Made by a program: the position numbers and the translations under genes. The notes beneath the pieces are model-generated. The model was not told where the DNA came from. It saw only the letters and a program-made list of their open reading frames with translations, and searched no databases. Of a stretch of 64,000 nt of DNA, positions 50,450 to 59,044 are shown piece after piece. Each line of letters starts with the position of its first letter. The stretch's first letter is position 1. The stretch is from Streptomyces hundungensis (GTDB taxonomy: Bacteria; Actinomycetota; Actinomycetes; Streptomycetales; Streptomycetaceae). The stretch is from the NCBI RefSeq assembly GCF_003627815.1, contig NZ_CP032698.1:4588001-4652000 (forward strand), given 5' to 3'.

Positions 50450-50820
50450 GCGCAGTTCCTCGCGCCCCTGAAAACCCGTTTTCGTCTGCGGGCCGTGTGT
50501 GGCTGGTCGCGCAGTTCCCCGCGCCCCTAGACCGTCTCGATCCTGCGGGCCGTGCGTGGCTGGTCGCGCAGTTCCCCGCGCCCCTAAACCCTCTCGATCC
50601 TGCGGGCCGTGCGTGGCTGGTCGCGCAGTTCCCCGCGCCCCTAACTACTCGGTGCTGGCCAGCGCAGGCATCTTCAGCCTGTCCGGCGATTGAGGACGAG
50701 CGCCCTTTAGGCGCGATACGGGGTCTGGGGCGGAGCCCCAGGGGGCCCGAACCCTTCAACGCGCTGCACGGGCGGGTGGGCGGGCGAACGGGCCGGGGTC
50801 TGGGGCGGAGCCCCAGGGGG
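50450..50820 (+). repeat. Modular intergenic repeat array H (four cores, short tail, extra tail piece)
   Basis: Cores at 50450, 50509, 50566 and 50623 (period 57-59), then the short tail variant to about 50741 and a second GGGGTCTGGGGCGGAGCCCC copy at 50795-50814. It reaches to within 8 bp of the S9 peptidase stop. Confidence 0.87.
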
Positions 50821-50827
50821 TTGGGGG

Positions 50828-52600
50828 TCAGCTCAAGTGGCGGCTGGCGAAGTCGAGTTCGAGGCGGACTTGTTTGATGCGCTCCTCGACCACGAGCGAG
50901 CCATGCCCCGCGTCATACCGGTACACCTCATGCACCGCCCCCCGCGCAACCAACCGCTCCACATAGTTCTCCACCTGCCGGATCGGACAGCGCGGATCAT
51001 TGACCCCGGCCGAGATGTACACCGGCGCCGCGACCGCGTCGACGTACGTCAGCGGGGACGAGGCCCGGAACCGCTCCGGGACCTCCTCCGGGGTGCCGCC
51101 CAGCAACGTACGGTCCATCGCCTTCAGCGCCTCCATCTCGTCGTGGTACGCCGTGACGTAGTCCGCGACCGGCACCGCCGCGAGCCCGAGCGCCCACGCC
51201 TCGGGCTGCGTGCCGAGGCCGAGCAGGGTGAGGTAGCCGCCCCAGGAGCCGCCCGCGAGGACCAGGCGCTCGGGGTCGGCGAGCCCCGAGGAGACCGCCC
51301 AGTCGCGGACCGCCGCGATGTCCTCCAGCTCGATGAGCCCGACCCGGTGCTTGAGCGCGTCCGTCCACGCCCGCCCGTACCCGGTGGAGCCGCGGTAGTT
51401 GACCCGTACCACCGCGTACCCGTGGTCGATCCAGGCCGCGGGACCGGAGGCGAACGCGTCGCTGTCGTGCCAGGTGGGCCCGCCGTGGATCTCGAAGAGG
51501 GTGGGGAAGGGGCCCTCACCGGCGGGCCGCTGCACGAGCGCGTGGATACGCCCGCCCGGCCCCTCCACCCACGCGTCCGTCACCGGCACGGAGCCGGGCG
51601 CCTTGAAGCCGGGGGGATCGAGCACGACCTCGCCGGTCGTGGAGCGCACCTCGGAGGGGCTGGCCGCCGACGACCACAGGTACTCCACCGTGCCGTCGGG
51701 CCGCGCCGTCGCACTGGACACCGAACCGGCCGGTGTCTCGATCTCGATGAGGGAGCGCGTCGCGAGGTCGAAGCGGAACAGACCGCTGCGGGCCTCGAAG
51801 CTGTGGACGACGAGCAGCCCGGAACCGTCGGGGTACCACTCGGCGGAGACGTCGCCCGGCAGGTCGAGCGCGAGGTCGCTCTCCTCGCCGGAGGCCACGT
51901 CCCAGATCATCGGCTCCCAGCGGCCGCGCCGCTGGTGGGCGACGAGCAGCCGGGTGTCGCCCGCCAGCGGCGCGAACCCGAGCACTTCGAGGCCGAGCTC
52001 CTCGGTGCCGCCCTTGGTGTCGTCGAGCTCGGCGACCGCGGAGCCGTCCGGGCGCACCACGCGCAGCGCCGAGTGCATGGCGTCGCCGTGCTCGGTGTGT
52101 TCCAGCGCGATCAGCGTCCCGTCGTGCGAGAGGTCGCCCACCCCCGCCGACTCGCGGTGGCGGTAGATCTCCACGGGGTCCGCGCCGGGGCGTACGACAT
52201 GGATCGTCGAGCCGTCCTCGTCGGTGGAGCGGCCGACGACCGCCGTGCCGTCCCGGCCGAGCGCGAGGCCCGCCGGGTAGGACGGGGCGAGCCCGGGGAC
52301 GGCGTGCTCGTCGGCGCCGCCCGTGAACGGCTGGCGCCGCCACACGCCGAACTCGTCGCCGTCGGTGTCGTCGAACCACCAGATCCATGCGCCGTCGGGG
52401 GTCAGCACCCCGTCCGTCGTGCCGTTGGGGCGGTCGGTGGCCCGGCGCTGCTCGCCGGTCGTCCGGTCCCATGCGTACAGCTCGTACGTCCCCGTCGCGT
52501 TCGACACGAACAGAGAGCGGTCCGGGGCGTCCTCCGCCCAGTCGGGGAGCCCCACCCTCGGCGCCCTGAACCGCTTCTCCCAATCCGGCATATCGTTCAT
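50828..52600 (-). CDS. S9 family (prolyl oligopeptidase-like) serine peptidase
   Basis: A 590-residue cytoplasmic peptidase. Residues 1-330 are a beta-propeller gate built of WD-like repeats (ATGTYELYAWDRTTGEQRRATD and similar). The C-terminal alpha/beta-hydrolase domain has RLVLAGGSWGGYLTLLGL near residue 447 (nucleophile Ser in GGSWGG), VNDPRCPI near 544 (Asp) and YDAGHGSL near 570 (His). The family cleaves short peptides, often acyl-aminoacyl or dipeptidyl substrates. No signal peptide. ATG 52600; repeat array H adjoins its stop. Confidence 0.9.
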   Translation of the reverse strand: MNDMPDWEKRFRAPRVGLPDWAEDAPDRSLFVSNATGTYELYAWDRTTGEQRRATDRPNGTTDGVLTPDGAWIWWFDDTDGDEFGVWRRQPFTGGADEHAVPGLAPSYPAGLALGRDGTAVVGRSTDEDGSTIHVVRPGADPVEIYRHRESAGVGDLSHDGTLIALEHTEHGDAMHSALRVVRPDGSAVAELDDTKGGTEELGLEVLGFAPLAGDTRLLVAHQRRGRWEPMIWDVASGEESDLALDLPGDVSAEWYPDGSGLLVVHSFEARSGLFRFDLATRSLIEIETPAGSVSSATARPDGTVEYLWSSAASPSEVRSTTGEVVLDPPGFKAPGSVPVTDAWVEGPGGRIHALVQRPAGEGPFPTLFEIHGGPTWHDSDAFASGPAAWIDHGYAVVRVNYRGSTGYGRAWTDALKHRVGLIELEDIAAVRDWAVSSGLADPERLVLAGGSWGGYLTLLGLGTQPEAWALGLAAVPVADYVTAYHDEMEALKAMDRTLLGGTPEEVPERFRASSPLTYVDAVAAPVYISAGVNDPRCPIRQVENYVERLVARGAVHEVYRYDAGHGSLVVEERIKQVRLELDFASRHLS

Positions 52601-52684
52601 GCCCCCATCATGCGCCGAACCGCCGACGATCCGTTCGCGCCCCCTTCGGCCTGTGGACAACTCGATGGCCGGGGCGACCCCGGG

Positions 52685-53647
52685 TCACTTCGAAAGCAGC
52701 TCCGCGAACCGGGCCATGTCGACGTTGCCGCCGCTGAGGATCACGCCGACCCGGCCGCCCCGGTACCGCTCGGCCAGGTCGCGGGCGCCGGCCAGGCCGA
52801 GGCAGCCGGTCGGTTCGGCGACGATCTTCATCCGGGAGCCCAACAGCCGCATGGAGTCGACCAGTTGGGCGTCCGAGACGGTGATGATGTCGCTCACGTG
52901 GTCCCGGATCACCGGGAACGTGTGGGCGCCCAGCTGCTGCGTCTGGGCCCCGTCGGCGATGGTCGCCGGGGTGTCGATGCGGACGATCTCGCCCGCCCGC
53001 AGCGAGCGGAGCCCGTCGTCGCCCGCCTCCGGCTCGACCCCGTACACCGCGCACGACGGGGCGAGCGCGTTCGCCGCGAGCAGACTGCCCGACAGGAGTC
53101 CGCCGCCGCCGAGCGGTACGAACAGGGCGTCCAGCGGGCCGGTCTCCTCGAAGAGTTCCTTCGCGGCGGTGCCCTGGCCCGCCATCACATGGGGGTGGTC
53201 GAAGGGCGGGATCAGCGTCAGGCCGTGCCGGTCGGCCAGCGCCCTGCCGATCTCCTCGCGGCTCTCCGTCCAGCGGTCGTACGAGACCACGTTCGCCCCG
53301 TACCCCTTGGTCGCGGCGAGCTTGGAGGCGGGGGCGTCGTGCGGCATGACGATGGTCACCGGAATGCCGAGCAGCGCGCCGGAGAGCGCCAGGGCCTGGG
53401 CGTGGTTGCCGGAGGAGTAGGCGACGACGCCCGCACGGCGCTGCTCCGCGTCGAACCGGGACAGCGCGTTGAACGCGCCGCGGAACTTGAACGCCCCCAT
53501 GCGCTGGAGGTTCTCGCACTTGAGGAAGAGGCTCAGACCGAGCTCGGCGTCGGTGAGCCGCGAGGTGAGGACCGGGGTGCGGTGGGCGTGGCCCGTGATC
53601 CGCTCGTGTGCGCGGACCACGTCGTCGTACGTCGGCAGCTTCTCCAT
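52685..53647 (-). CDS. Threonine/serine dehydratase (PLP fold-type II)
   Basis: A 320-residue enzyme. RMGAFKFRGAFNALS near residues 49-63 carries the PLP lysine, VAYSSGNHAQALALSG near 75-90 the substrate loop, and VPLGGGGLLSGSLLAA near 170-185 the glycine phosphate cup. It lacks the C-terminal ACT domain of biosynthetic IlvA, so it is the short catabolic or serine-racemase-like type that deaminates threonine or serine to 2-oxo acids. It stands alone, with the TatA-like gene upstream on the same strand 23 bp away. Confidence 0.88.
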   Translation of the reverse strand: MEKLPTYDDVVRAHERITGHAHRTPVLTSRLTDAELGLSLFLKCENLQRMGAFKFRGAFNALSRFDAEQRRAGVVAYSSGNHAQALALSGALLGIPVTIVMPHDAPASKLAATKGYGANVVSYDRWTESREEIGRALADRHGLTLIPPFDHPHVMAGQGTAAKELFEETGPLDALFVPLGGGGLLSGSLLAANALAPSCAVYGVEPEAGDDGLRSLRAGEIVRIDTPATIADGAQTQQLGAHTFPVIRDHVSDIITVSDAQLVDSMRLLGSRMKIVAEPTGCLGLAGARDLAERYRGGRVGVILSGGNVDMARFAELLSK

Positions 53648-53670
53648 GCCTGCCGAGCCTACGACGTGGG

Positions 53671-53919
53671 CTACGCAGTGGTGCGCGGGGGAGCGTCCGC
53701 GGGGGCGACCGGGGCCGGGGCGACCTGCGGGGCGGGGGCCGCGGCGGGCACGGGCCCTTCGGATTCCTCGCGCATCGCCTTGGTCTCGCTCTTGAGGATG
53801 CGCAGGGACTTGCCCAGCGCCCGTGCGGTGTCGGGCAGCTTCTTCGAGCCGAACAGCAGGATCAGTACTACGCCCACGATCAGCAGGTGCCAGGGCTCAA
53901 GGCCGTTGCGCAGGAACAT
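53671..53919 (-). CDS. TatA/TatE-like twin-arginine translocase subunit
   Basis: An 82-residue protein: a short N-terminal membrane helix ([17 protein letters not shown], residues 8-24), the conserved hinge [27 protein letters not shown] as amphipathic helix, and an Ala/Pro-rich tail. This is the complete TatA architecture. The main tatAC genes of streptomycetes are elsewhere, so this may be an extra TatA/TatE copy. Upstream lies a four-copy 13-bp tandem repeat. It is probably co-transcribed with the dehydratase gene. Confidence 0.88.
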   Translation of the reverse strand: MFLRNGLEPWHLLIVGVVLILLFGSKKLPDTARALGKSLRILKSETKAMREESEGPVPAAAPAPQVAPAPVAPADAPPRTTA

Positions 53920-53947
53920 CCCGCCGTCCTCTCTCGTTCGCGTCCTA

Positions 53948-53999
53948 CAGCCGTTGTCGACAGCCGGTGTGGACAGCTGTTGTCGTCAGCCGTTGTCGT
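53948..53999. repeat. 13-bp tandem repeat upstream of the tatA-like gene
   Basis: Four units of the type CAGCCGTTGTCGW (53948, 53961, 53974, 53987) and a partial fifth. It lies in the divergent region between the tatA-like and LCP genes. Confidence 0.8.
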
Positions 54000-54119
54000 C
54001 AGCCGCGCTCATCGCACGGCTGGGGCTGATGACTCTCCATGAGACTTGCTACATTGCGCAACTGTACAACCAGAGGGTGCGACTCACCGTCTCCTCTACA
54101 GAAGAGGCGCGAATGAGGG

Positions 54120-55646
54120 ATGAGGGGTCCGATGGCCGGCAGCCACAAAGCGGGAGCGGCAAGCAGGGGTGAGAGCGGTGGTTCGGCCATGCCACGGGGG
54201 CGGGACAAGCGCAGCCGGGCCCGTATCGCCGGCATCACGGGCCTGTCGGTCGTCGTCCTCGCGGTGGCCGGCGGCGGCTGGATCTACCTCAAGCTGAACG
54301 GCGACATCAAGACCTTCGACGACGGCGGCGTCTCCGCCGACCGCCCGGCCGCCTCGACCGAGGGCTCCAACGTCCTGGTCATCGGCTCCGACACGCGCTC
54401 CGGCGACAACGCCCAGTACGGCCACGGCAAGGGCGACATCGGCCGCTCGGACACCGCGTTCCTGCTGCATGTGTACGGGGACCAGAAGCACGCCGTCGCC
54501 GTCTCCATACCCCGCGACTCGCTGGTCGACATACCCCCGTGCAAGCTCCCCGACGGCAACTGGACCAAGGAGAAGCACCGGGTGATGTTCAACTCGGCCT
54601 TCGAGGTGGGCGAGACGGTGCAGGGCAACCCCGCCTGCACCCAGAACACCGTCGAGAAGCTCACCGGGCTGCGCGTCGACCACACCGTGATCGTGGACTT
54701 CGCGGGCTTCGCGAAGATGACCGAGGCCGTCGGCGGCGTCGGGGTGTGCGTGCCCAACAACGTCTACCAGGGCGACCTCAACCCCAAGCTGGGTCACAAG
54801 GGCTCCCTGGTCTTCGCCAAGGGCGAGCAGAACGTCTCCGGCCAGAAGGCGCTCGACTACGTACGGATCCGCCACGGCATCGGCGACGGCTCCGACATAG
54901 GACGCATCCAGCGCCAGCAGGCCTTCGTGGGCAGCCTGATCAAGAAGGTGAAGGGCAACGGGCTCGACCCGACCAGCCTGCTGCCGCTCGCCAGCGCCGC
55001 CACCAAGTCGATGACCGTCGACTCGGGCCTCGGCTCCGCCAACAAGCTCATCTCGTTCGCGATGTCGATGAAGAACATAGACCTCCACAACACCAAGTTC
55101 GTGACCCTGCCCTGGCGTTACGAGGGTGAGCGCGTCGCCGTCGTCAAGCCGGAGGCCGACGCGCTGTTCGCGGCGCTGCGCGCGGACCGCACCATCGACG
55201 GCAAGGACGCCGCGGGCAAGTCCGCCGCGAGCGCGTCGCCGACCCCGACCGCCGCGGCCGCGCCGCCCGCGTCCGGCAAGGGGGTCAGCGTCGCCGTCTA
55301 CAACGGGACCACCACCAAGGGCCTGGCGAGCAAGGTCGCCACGTCCCTGAGGTCCGCGGGCTTCACGGTGACCGGTGCCACGACCGCCGCCACCCAGGAC
55401 TACACCCAGACCGTCATCGAGTACGGCGCGAGCTCCGAGGCCAAGGCCAAGACGCTCGCCACCCACTTCCCCGGCGCGGTGCTGCGCCAGGCCAAGGCGC
55501 CGGGCCTGAACGTCATCGTCGGCACCGAGTACAAGGCGGACGGCGCGGACGCGGCGCCCAGCGCGGCCGCCTCGGTCCCGCCGGCCGTCGCCGAGAAGGC
55601 CCGCTCGGCCGACGACAGCATCTGCTCCAACCTCTCCTACGGGTGA
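54120..55646 (+). CDS. LytR-CpsA-Psr (LCP) family protein
   Basis: A 508-residue membrane-anchored protein. A basic N-terminus leads into one membrane segment (about 35-55, IAGITGLSVVVLAVAGGGWIYL). The LCP domain follows (about 85-260): VLVIGSDTRSGDN, AVSIPRDSLVDIPPC, GLRVDHTVIVDFAGFAKMTEAVGGVGVCV, and RIRHGIGDGSDIGRIQRQQAF carry the Arg/Asp residues that bind the polyprenyl pyrophosphate. A C-terminal LytR_C domain lies near 390-460 (VSVAVYNGTTTKGLASKVATSLRSAGF). LCP enzymes attach teichoic acids or other glycopolymers to peptidoglycan. The start could also be ATG 54132. Confidence 0.9.
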   Translation: MRGPMAGSHKAGAASRGESGGSAMPRGRDKRSRARIAGITGLSVVVLAVAGGGWIYLKLNGDIKTFDDGGVSADRPAASTEGSNVLVIGSDTRSGDNAQYGHGKGDIGRSDTAFLLHVYGDQKHAVAVSIPRDSLVDIPPCKLPDGNWTKEKHRVMFNSAFEVGETVQGNPACTQNTVEKLTGLRVDHTVIVDFAGFAKMTEAVGGVGVCVPNNVYQGDLNPKLGHKGSLVFAKGEQNVSGQKALDYVRIRHGIGDGSDIGRIQRQQAFVGSLIKKVKGNGLDPTSLLPLASAATKSMTVDSGLGSANKLISFAMSMKNIDLHNTKFVTLPWRYEGERVAVVKPEADALFAALRADRTIDGKDAAGKSAASASPTPTAAAAPPASGKGVSVAVYNGTTTKGLASKVATSLRSAGFTVTGATTAATQDYTQTVIEYGASSEAKAKTLATHFPGAVLRQAKAPGLNVIVGTEYKADGADAAPSAAASVPPAVAEKARSADDSICSNLSYG

Positions 55647-55753
55647 GACCGGCCTCCTCCACGGCTGAGTCCGACCTGAGTCCGACTCCGTGAAAGCCGG
55701 AGGCGTTCGCCTCGCCGTCGCCCGGTCCTCCCGAACCGTTCACATGGGACTCA

Positions 55754-55759
55754 TAGCTT
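55754..55759 (+). promoter_or_regulatory. -10 box TAGCTT of the phosphatase gene, leaderless
   Basis: TAGCTT, then 7 nt, then ATG 55767. GTTCAC at 55738-55743 lies in the -35 area and matches the first half of a Streptomyces PHO box, but a good second unit 11 bp on is missing. Confidence 0.45.
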
Positions 55760-55766
55760 CACCGCC

Positions 55767-57290
55767 ATGAGACAGAAGGCAATGAAGGTGCTCGCGGTCG
55801 TCGCGGCGGCCTCCGCGGTCGCCGCCGGCTCGGCCGTCACCGCCAACTCCGCGCCCGCGCACGGCGATCACGGCGGCAACGACCGCGAGATACGCAACGT
55901 CATCTACCTGCTGGGCGACGGCATGGGCCGCACCCACGTCACCGCGGGCCGCGAGCGCTTCTACGGCGCCCAGGGCAAGCTCAACATGGAGCGCCTGCCC
56001 TACACCGGCGCGGTCGCCACCTACGCCGTCGAGAAGGGCACCGACCAGCCCTCCCTGGTGACGGACTCGGCGAGCTCCGCGACCGCTTGGTCCTCGGGCG
56101 TCAAGACGTACAACGCCGCGATCGGCGTGGACAGTTACGAGAAGCGGCGCGTCACGCTGATGGAGCAGGCCAAGGCGGCCGGCTTCGCCACCGGCAACGT
56201 CTCGACCGCCGAGATCACCGACGCCACGCCCGCCGCCCAGTTCAGCCACGCGCTGTTGCGCGGCTGCCAGGGCCCGACGTACTCGGACGCGGCCTGTCTG
56301 CCCAAGAACGCCGACGGCAGCTACGAGAAGGCGCCCGCCGACAAGACGCTGATCACCCCGATCGCCGAGCAGATCGCCCGCAACGGCACCGCCGACGTGG
56401 TCCTCGGCGGCGGTCTGGCCCGCTTCGAGCCGGACGACCAGAAGGCGCTCCAGAAGCAGGGCTACCAGGTGCTCGGCTCCTTCGGCGACCCGAAGCTGCC
56501 CGCGCAGAACGCCGATTCGCAGAAGGTCGCCACCAAGGCCGACCTCGACAAGGCGCGCGGACGCAAGGTCGTCGGCCTCTTCAACCGGGGCAACCTGACC
56601 GTCGAGCAGGCCAAGGCCGGTCTCCCCGCGAACGCCCCCCAGAAGCAGGAGCCGACGCTCGCCGAGATGGCGAAGAAGTCGATCGACCTCCTTGACGGCC
56701 GTTCCAGGAAGGGCTTCTTCCTCCAGATCGAGGGCGCCCAGATCGACAAGCGCAGCCACGCCAACGACGCCGCGCAGACGCTCGGCGAGGTCAAGGCGTT
56801 CGACGACGCGGTCAAGGCGGCCACCGACTTCGCGAAGCGGGACGGCCACACCCTGGTCATCGTCACCGCGGACCACGAGTGCGCGGGCTTCAACATCGTC
56901 GAGAAGGGCACCTACACCAACGCGGAAGCGGTGGCGCCCCCGGCCAACACCGACGCGGGCAACCCCGCCAACAACTCCGGTACCTCGCGGCCGAGTTCGG
57001 GTGCCAAGGACCCGGCCCGCTCGACCGGCATCGCCAACGGCACGGGCGCGGGCGACGTCAAGAACTTCGCCCCGGCGACCTTCCGCACCCCCGACGACCC
57101 CAAGAACGTCAAGGACGGCAGCCCCGAGGCGAGCCTGTGGCTGACCTACCTCTCGGGCAACCACACCGGCGCTGACGTGCCGATCTTCGCCTACGGCCCC
57201 GGCGCCGACCGCTTCGCGGCCAGCCAGATCAACACCGACCTGTACAAGAAGATGTACGGCTCGCTGTTCGGCCGCTCCCCGCGCGGCTGA
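55767..57290 (+). CDS. Secreted alkaline phosphatase (PhoA family)
   Basis: A 507-residue exported phosphomonoesterase. The signal peptide spans about 1-30 (MKVLAVVAAASAVAAGSAVTANSAPA). NVIYLLGDGMGRTHV near residue 44 carries the metal-binding Asp, LVTDSASSATAWSSGVKTYN near 97-116 the phosphorylated Ser in D-S-A, VTADHECAGFN near 370 and GNHTGADVPIFAYGPGA near 458 the zinc ligands. A 60-residue Pro/Asn/Ser insertion near 385-440 is longer than in E. coli PhoA. It scavenges phosphate from organic esters; PhoP control is likely from the family but only weakly supported by the promoter. Confidence 0.92.
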   Translation: MRQKAMKVLAVVAAASAVAAGSAVTANSAPAHGDHGGNDREIRNVIYLLGDGMGRTHVTAGRERFYGAQGKLNMERLPYTGAVATYAVEKGTDQPSLVTDSASSATAWSSGVKTYNAAIGVDSYEKRRVTLMEQAKAAGFATGNVSTAEITDATPAAQFSHALLRGCQGPTYSDAACLPKNADGSYEKAPADKTLITPIAEQIARNGTADVVLGGGLARFEPDDQKALQKQGYQVLGSFGDPKLPAQNADSQKVATKADLDKARGRKVVGLFNRGNLTVEQAKAGLPANAPQKQEPTLAEMAKKSIDLLDGRSRKGFFLQIEGAQIDKRSHANDAAQTLGEVKAFDDAVKAATDFAKRDGHTLVIVTADHECAGFNIVEKGTYTNAEAVAPPANTDAGNPANNSGTSRPSSGAKDPARSTGIANGTGAGDVKNFAPATFRTPDDPKNVKDGSPEASLWLTYLSGNHTGADVPIFAYGPGADRFAASQINTDLYKKMYGSLFGRSPRG

Positions 57291-57305
57291 CCTTCCCCGC
57301 ATTCG

Positions 57306-57343
57306 GCGGCCGGCCCGGGGGCACTACTACCCGGACCGGCCGC
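57306..57343 (+). terminator. Hairpin after the phosphatase gene
   Basis: GCGGCCGG (57306-57313) pairs with CCGGCCGC (57336-57343), extended inward by a CCGGG/CCCGG pair with small mismatches. Likely rho-independent type terminator without T-tract. Confidence 0.5.
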
Positions 57344-57390
57344 AGCGGACCGCCACCAACTACCCAATCCGGCAATGGAGTTGATACGCC

Positions 57391-57909
57391 ATGAGACGTA
57401 CCGCCGTCCCGGCAGTCCCGGCCGTCCTGGCCGCCCTCGGCCTCGCCCTGGTGACCGGCTGTGGCGGCGGGTCCGGCGAACGGGCCGACGACACCCCGGA
57501 CCCGGTCCCCTCGGTGAGCTTCGCCGCACCCCGGCACGCCGCCGAGCCCGCCGCGTACCAGAAGCTCTCCCGCGGTGAAGTGCGCCTGGAACAGGGTCCG
57601 TTCACGGACCGGGTGAAGGTCACCGGTCAGGCGCTGGGCGCTGGGCCCGCCGTGACCGGGCACCTCGCCGTCACCTCGGACGTCAGCGAGCTGATCGCCC
57701 TGGAGCTGCGCGCCGCCTACTACGACGCGAACGGCAAGCTGCTCGGCACCGGCTCGTTCCAGTACGCCGAGGAGGGCCACGAGGAACACCCCGGCGGCCA
57801 TGCCCCGGCCGCCGAAGGAGCCGGGATCGACTTCGCGGTGCGGCCCTCGGCCCTGACCGGCACGCCGACCAGCGCGGTGCTGTCCATCCCCGTGCTGGTC
57901 AACGAGTAG
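57391..57909 (+). CDS. Lipoprotein of unknown function
   Basis: A 172-residue exported lipoprotein: signal peptide RRTAVPAVPAVLAALGLALVTGC with lipobox LVTGC at Cys24. After a short disordered linker the domain (about 45-170) is beta-rich (VRLEQGPFTDRVKVTGQALGAGPAVTGHLAVTSDVSELIALELRAAYYDANGKLLGTG), reminiscent of FxLYD/DUF-type immunoglobulin-like lipoprotein domains that describe added-phrase changes to a base state. A His-containing loop EEGHEEHPGGHAP might bind metal. It follows the phosphatase gene after a hairpin and is convergent with rppA 15 bp away. Confidence 0.75.
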   Translation: MRRTAVPAVPAVLAALGLALVTGCGGGSGERADDTPDPVPSVSFAAPRHAAEPAAYQKLSRGEVRLEQGPFTDRVKVTGQALGAGPAVTGHLAVTSDVSELIALELRAAYYDANGKLLGTGSFQYAEEGHEEHPGGHAPAAEGAGIDFAVRPSALTGTPTSAVLSIPVLVNE

Positions 57910-57924
57910 CGTCCCGGCGGCAGT

Positions 57925-59016
57925 TCACGCCTGGGCGGTCAGGGCGCTCAGCTCACGGTCGATGCCCGGGCCCGCGTTCCAGCGGCCCACCCCCATCTCC
58001 GCGGTGATGCCGGGCCCGAACCCGGCGATCAGACCCCGGGCGCCGTCCTCCATACCGCCCTCGTCGAAGAGCCGGGCGAGCGCGTCGAAGACGACCGAGC
58101 TCGCGATGTTGCCGCGTTCGGTGAGCGTGGCGCGGCTGAAGCGGAACATCTCCGGGCCCAGTTCCAGGAAGTGGCACAGGTCGTCCAGGATGCGCGGGCC
58201 GCCCGCGTGCACGATGTAGAAGTCGAGCCCGCCGACCTCCCAACTGTGCTGCGCCACCAGGGTTTTGAGGGCCGGGGCCAGCATTTCCATGGTGCCGGGC
58301 ACCCGCTTGTCGAGCTGGAAGTGGAAGCCCGTCTCGCGCACCGCGTAGGAGATCCAGTTCTCGGTGTCCGGCACCAGGTGCGAGCCGTTGCGCTCGATCC
58401 GCATGCCGGTGCCGCCCTCACCGCGTACCACCGCGGCCGAGACGGCGTCCCCGAACAGGCCGTTGGAGAGCAGCGAACCCACCCCGATGTCGGTGGGCTG
58501 GTACAGCAGCGAGCAGAACTCGCACGACACGATCAGCACGTTGGAGCCCGGGTAGGCCGTGATGAAGTCGTGCGCGCGGTTGATCGCCGCGCCGCCCGCC
58601 GCGCAGCCGAGCTGGGCGATGGGGAGCTGACGGGTGTCGGAGCGGAACCCCATCGTGTTGATCAGCCAGGCGGTCAGCGAGGGCATCATGAAGCCCGTGC
58701 ACGACACGTAGACGATCAGGTCGATGTCGCCGGGCTCGACGTCGGCGTGGGCGAGCGCCTCACGCACCACGTCGGGCACCCGCCGTTTGGCCTCGGCCTC
58801 GTACACCTGGTTGCGCAGCTCGAACCCGGGGTGGTCCAGGGTGACGTCGAGCGGCTGGACCAGATGGCGGGTCAGGACGCCGGTGTTCTCGATGAGGCGC
58901 AGTACCAGATCGCGCTGCGGGTGCCCGGCGTGCATCTCGCGAGCGAGCGCCAGGGTCTGCTCCTGCGTGATGACGTGTTCGGGTACGGCTACCGCCGGGC
59001 GGCACAGGGTGGCCAT
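57925..59016 (-). CDS. rppA: Type III polyketide synthase, tetrahydroxynaphthalene synthase
   Basis: A 363-residue chalcone-synthase-like enzyme. The catalytic triad falls at exactly the positions known for RppA: Cys138 (AQLGCAAGG), His270 (YIVHAGGP) and Asn303 (ERGNIAS). Also conserved are YVSCTGFMMPSLTAWLINTMGF and VSCEFCSLLYQ. RppA condenses five malonyl-CoA units to 1,3,6,8-tetrahydroxynaphthalene, which oxidises to flaviolin and polymerises to HPQ melanin. The P450 gene lies 28 bp upstream in the same direction. The start ATG has an AGAAGGGAAG site. Confidence 0.93.
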   Translation of the reverse strand: MATLCRPAVAVPEHVITQEQTLALAREMHAGHPQRDLVLRLIENTGVLTRHLVQPLDVTLDHPGFELRNQVYEAEAKRRVPDVVREALAHADVEPGDIDLIVYVSCTGFMMPSLTAWLINTMGFRSDTRQLPIAQLGCAAGGAAINRAHDFITAYPGSNVLIVSCEFCSLLYQPTDIGVGSLLSNGLFGDAVSAAVVRGEGGTGMRIERNGSHLVPDTENWISYAVRETGFHFQLDKRVPGTMEMLAPALKTLVAQHSWEVGGLDFYIVHAGGPRILDDLCHFLELGPEMFRFSRATLTERGNIASSVVFDALARLFDEGGMEDGARGLIAGFGPGITAEMGVGRWNAGPGIDRELSALTAQA

Positions 59017-59044
59017 CGGACTTCCCTTCTGAGGTGGGTGTCGG

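Noticed and set aside
50837..54172. 1111-codon open frame on the + strand
   Set aside because: It runs antisense across the S9 peptidase, dehydratase and TatA-like genes and through array H. High GC makes long stop-free shadow frames; its residues are Arg/Gly/Val-rich with no domain.
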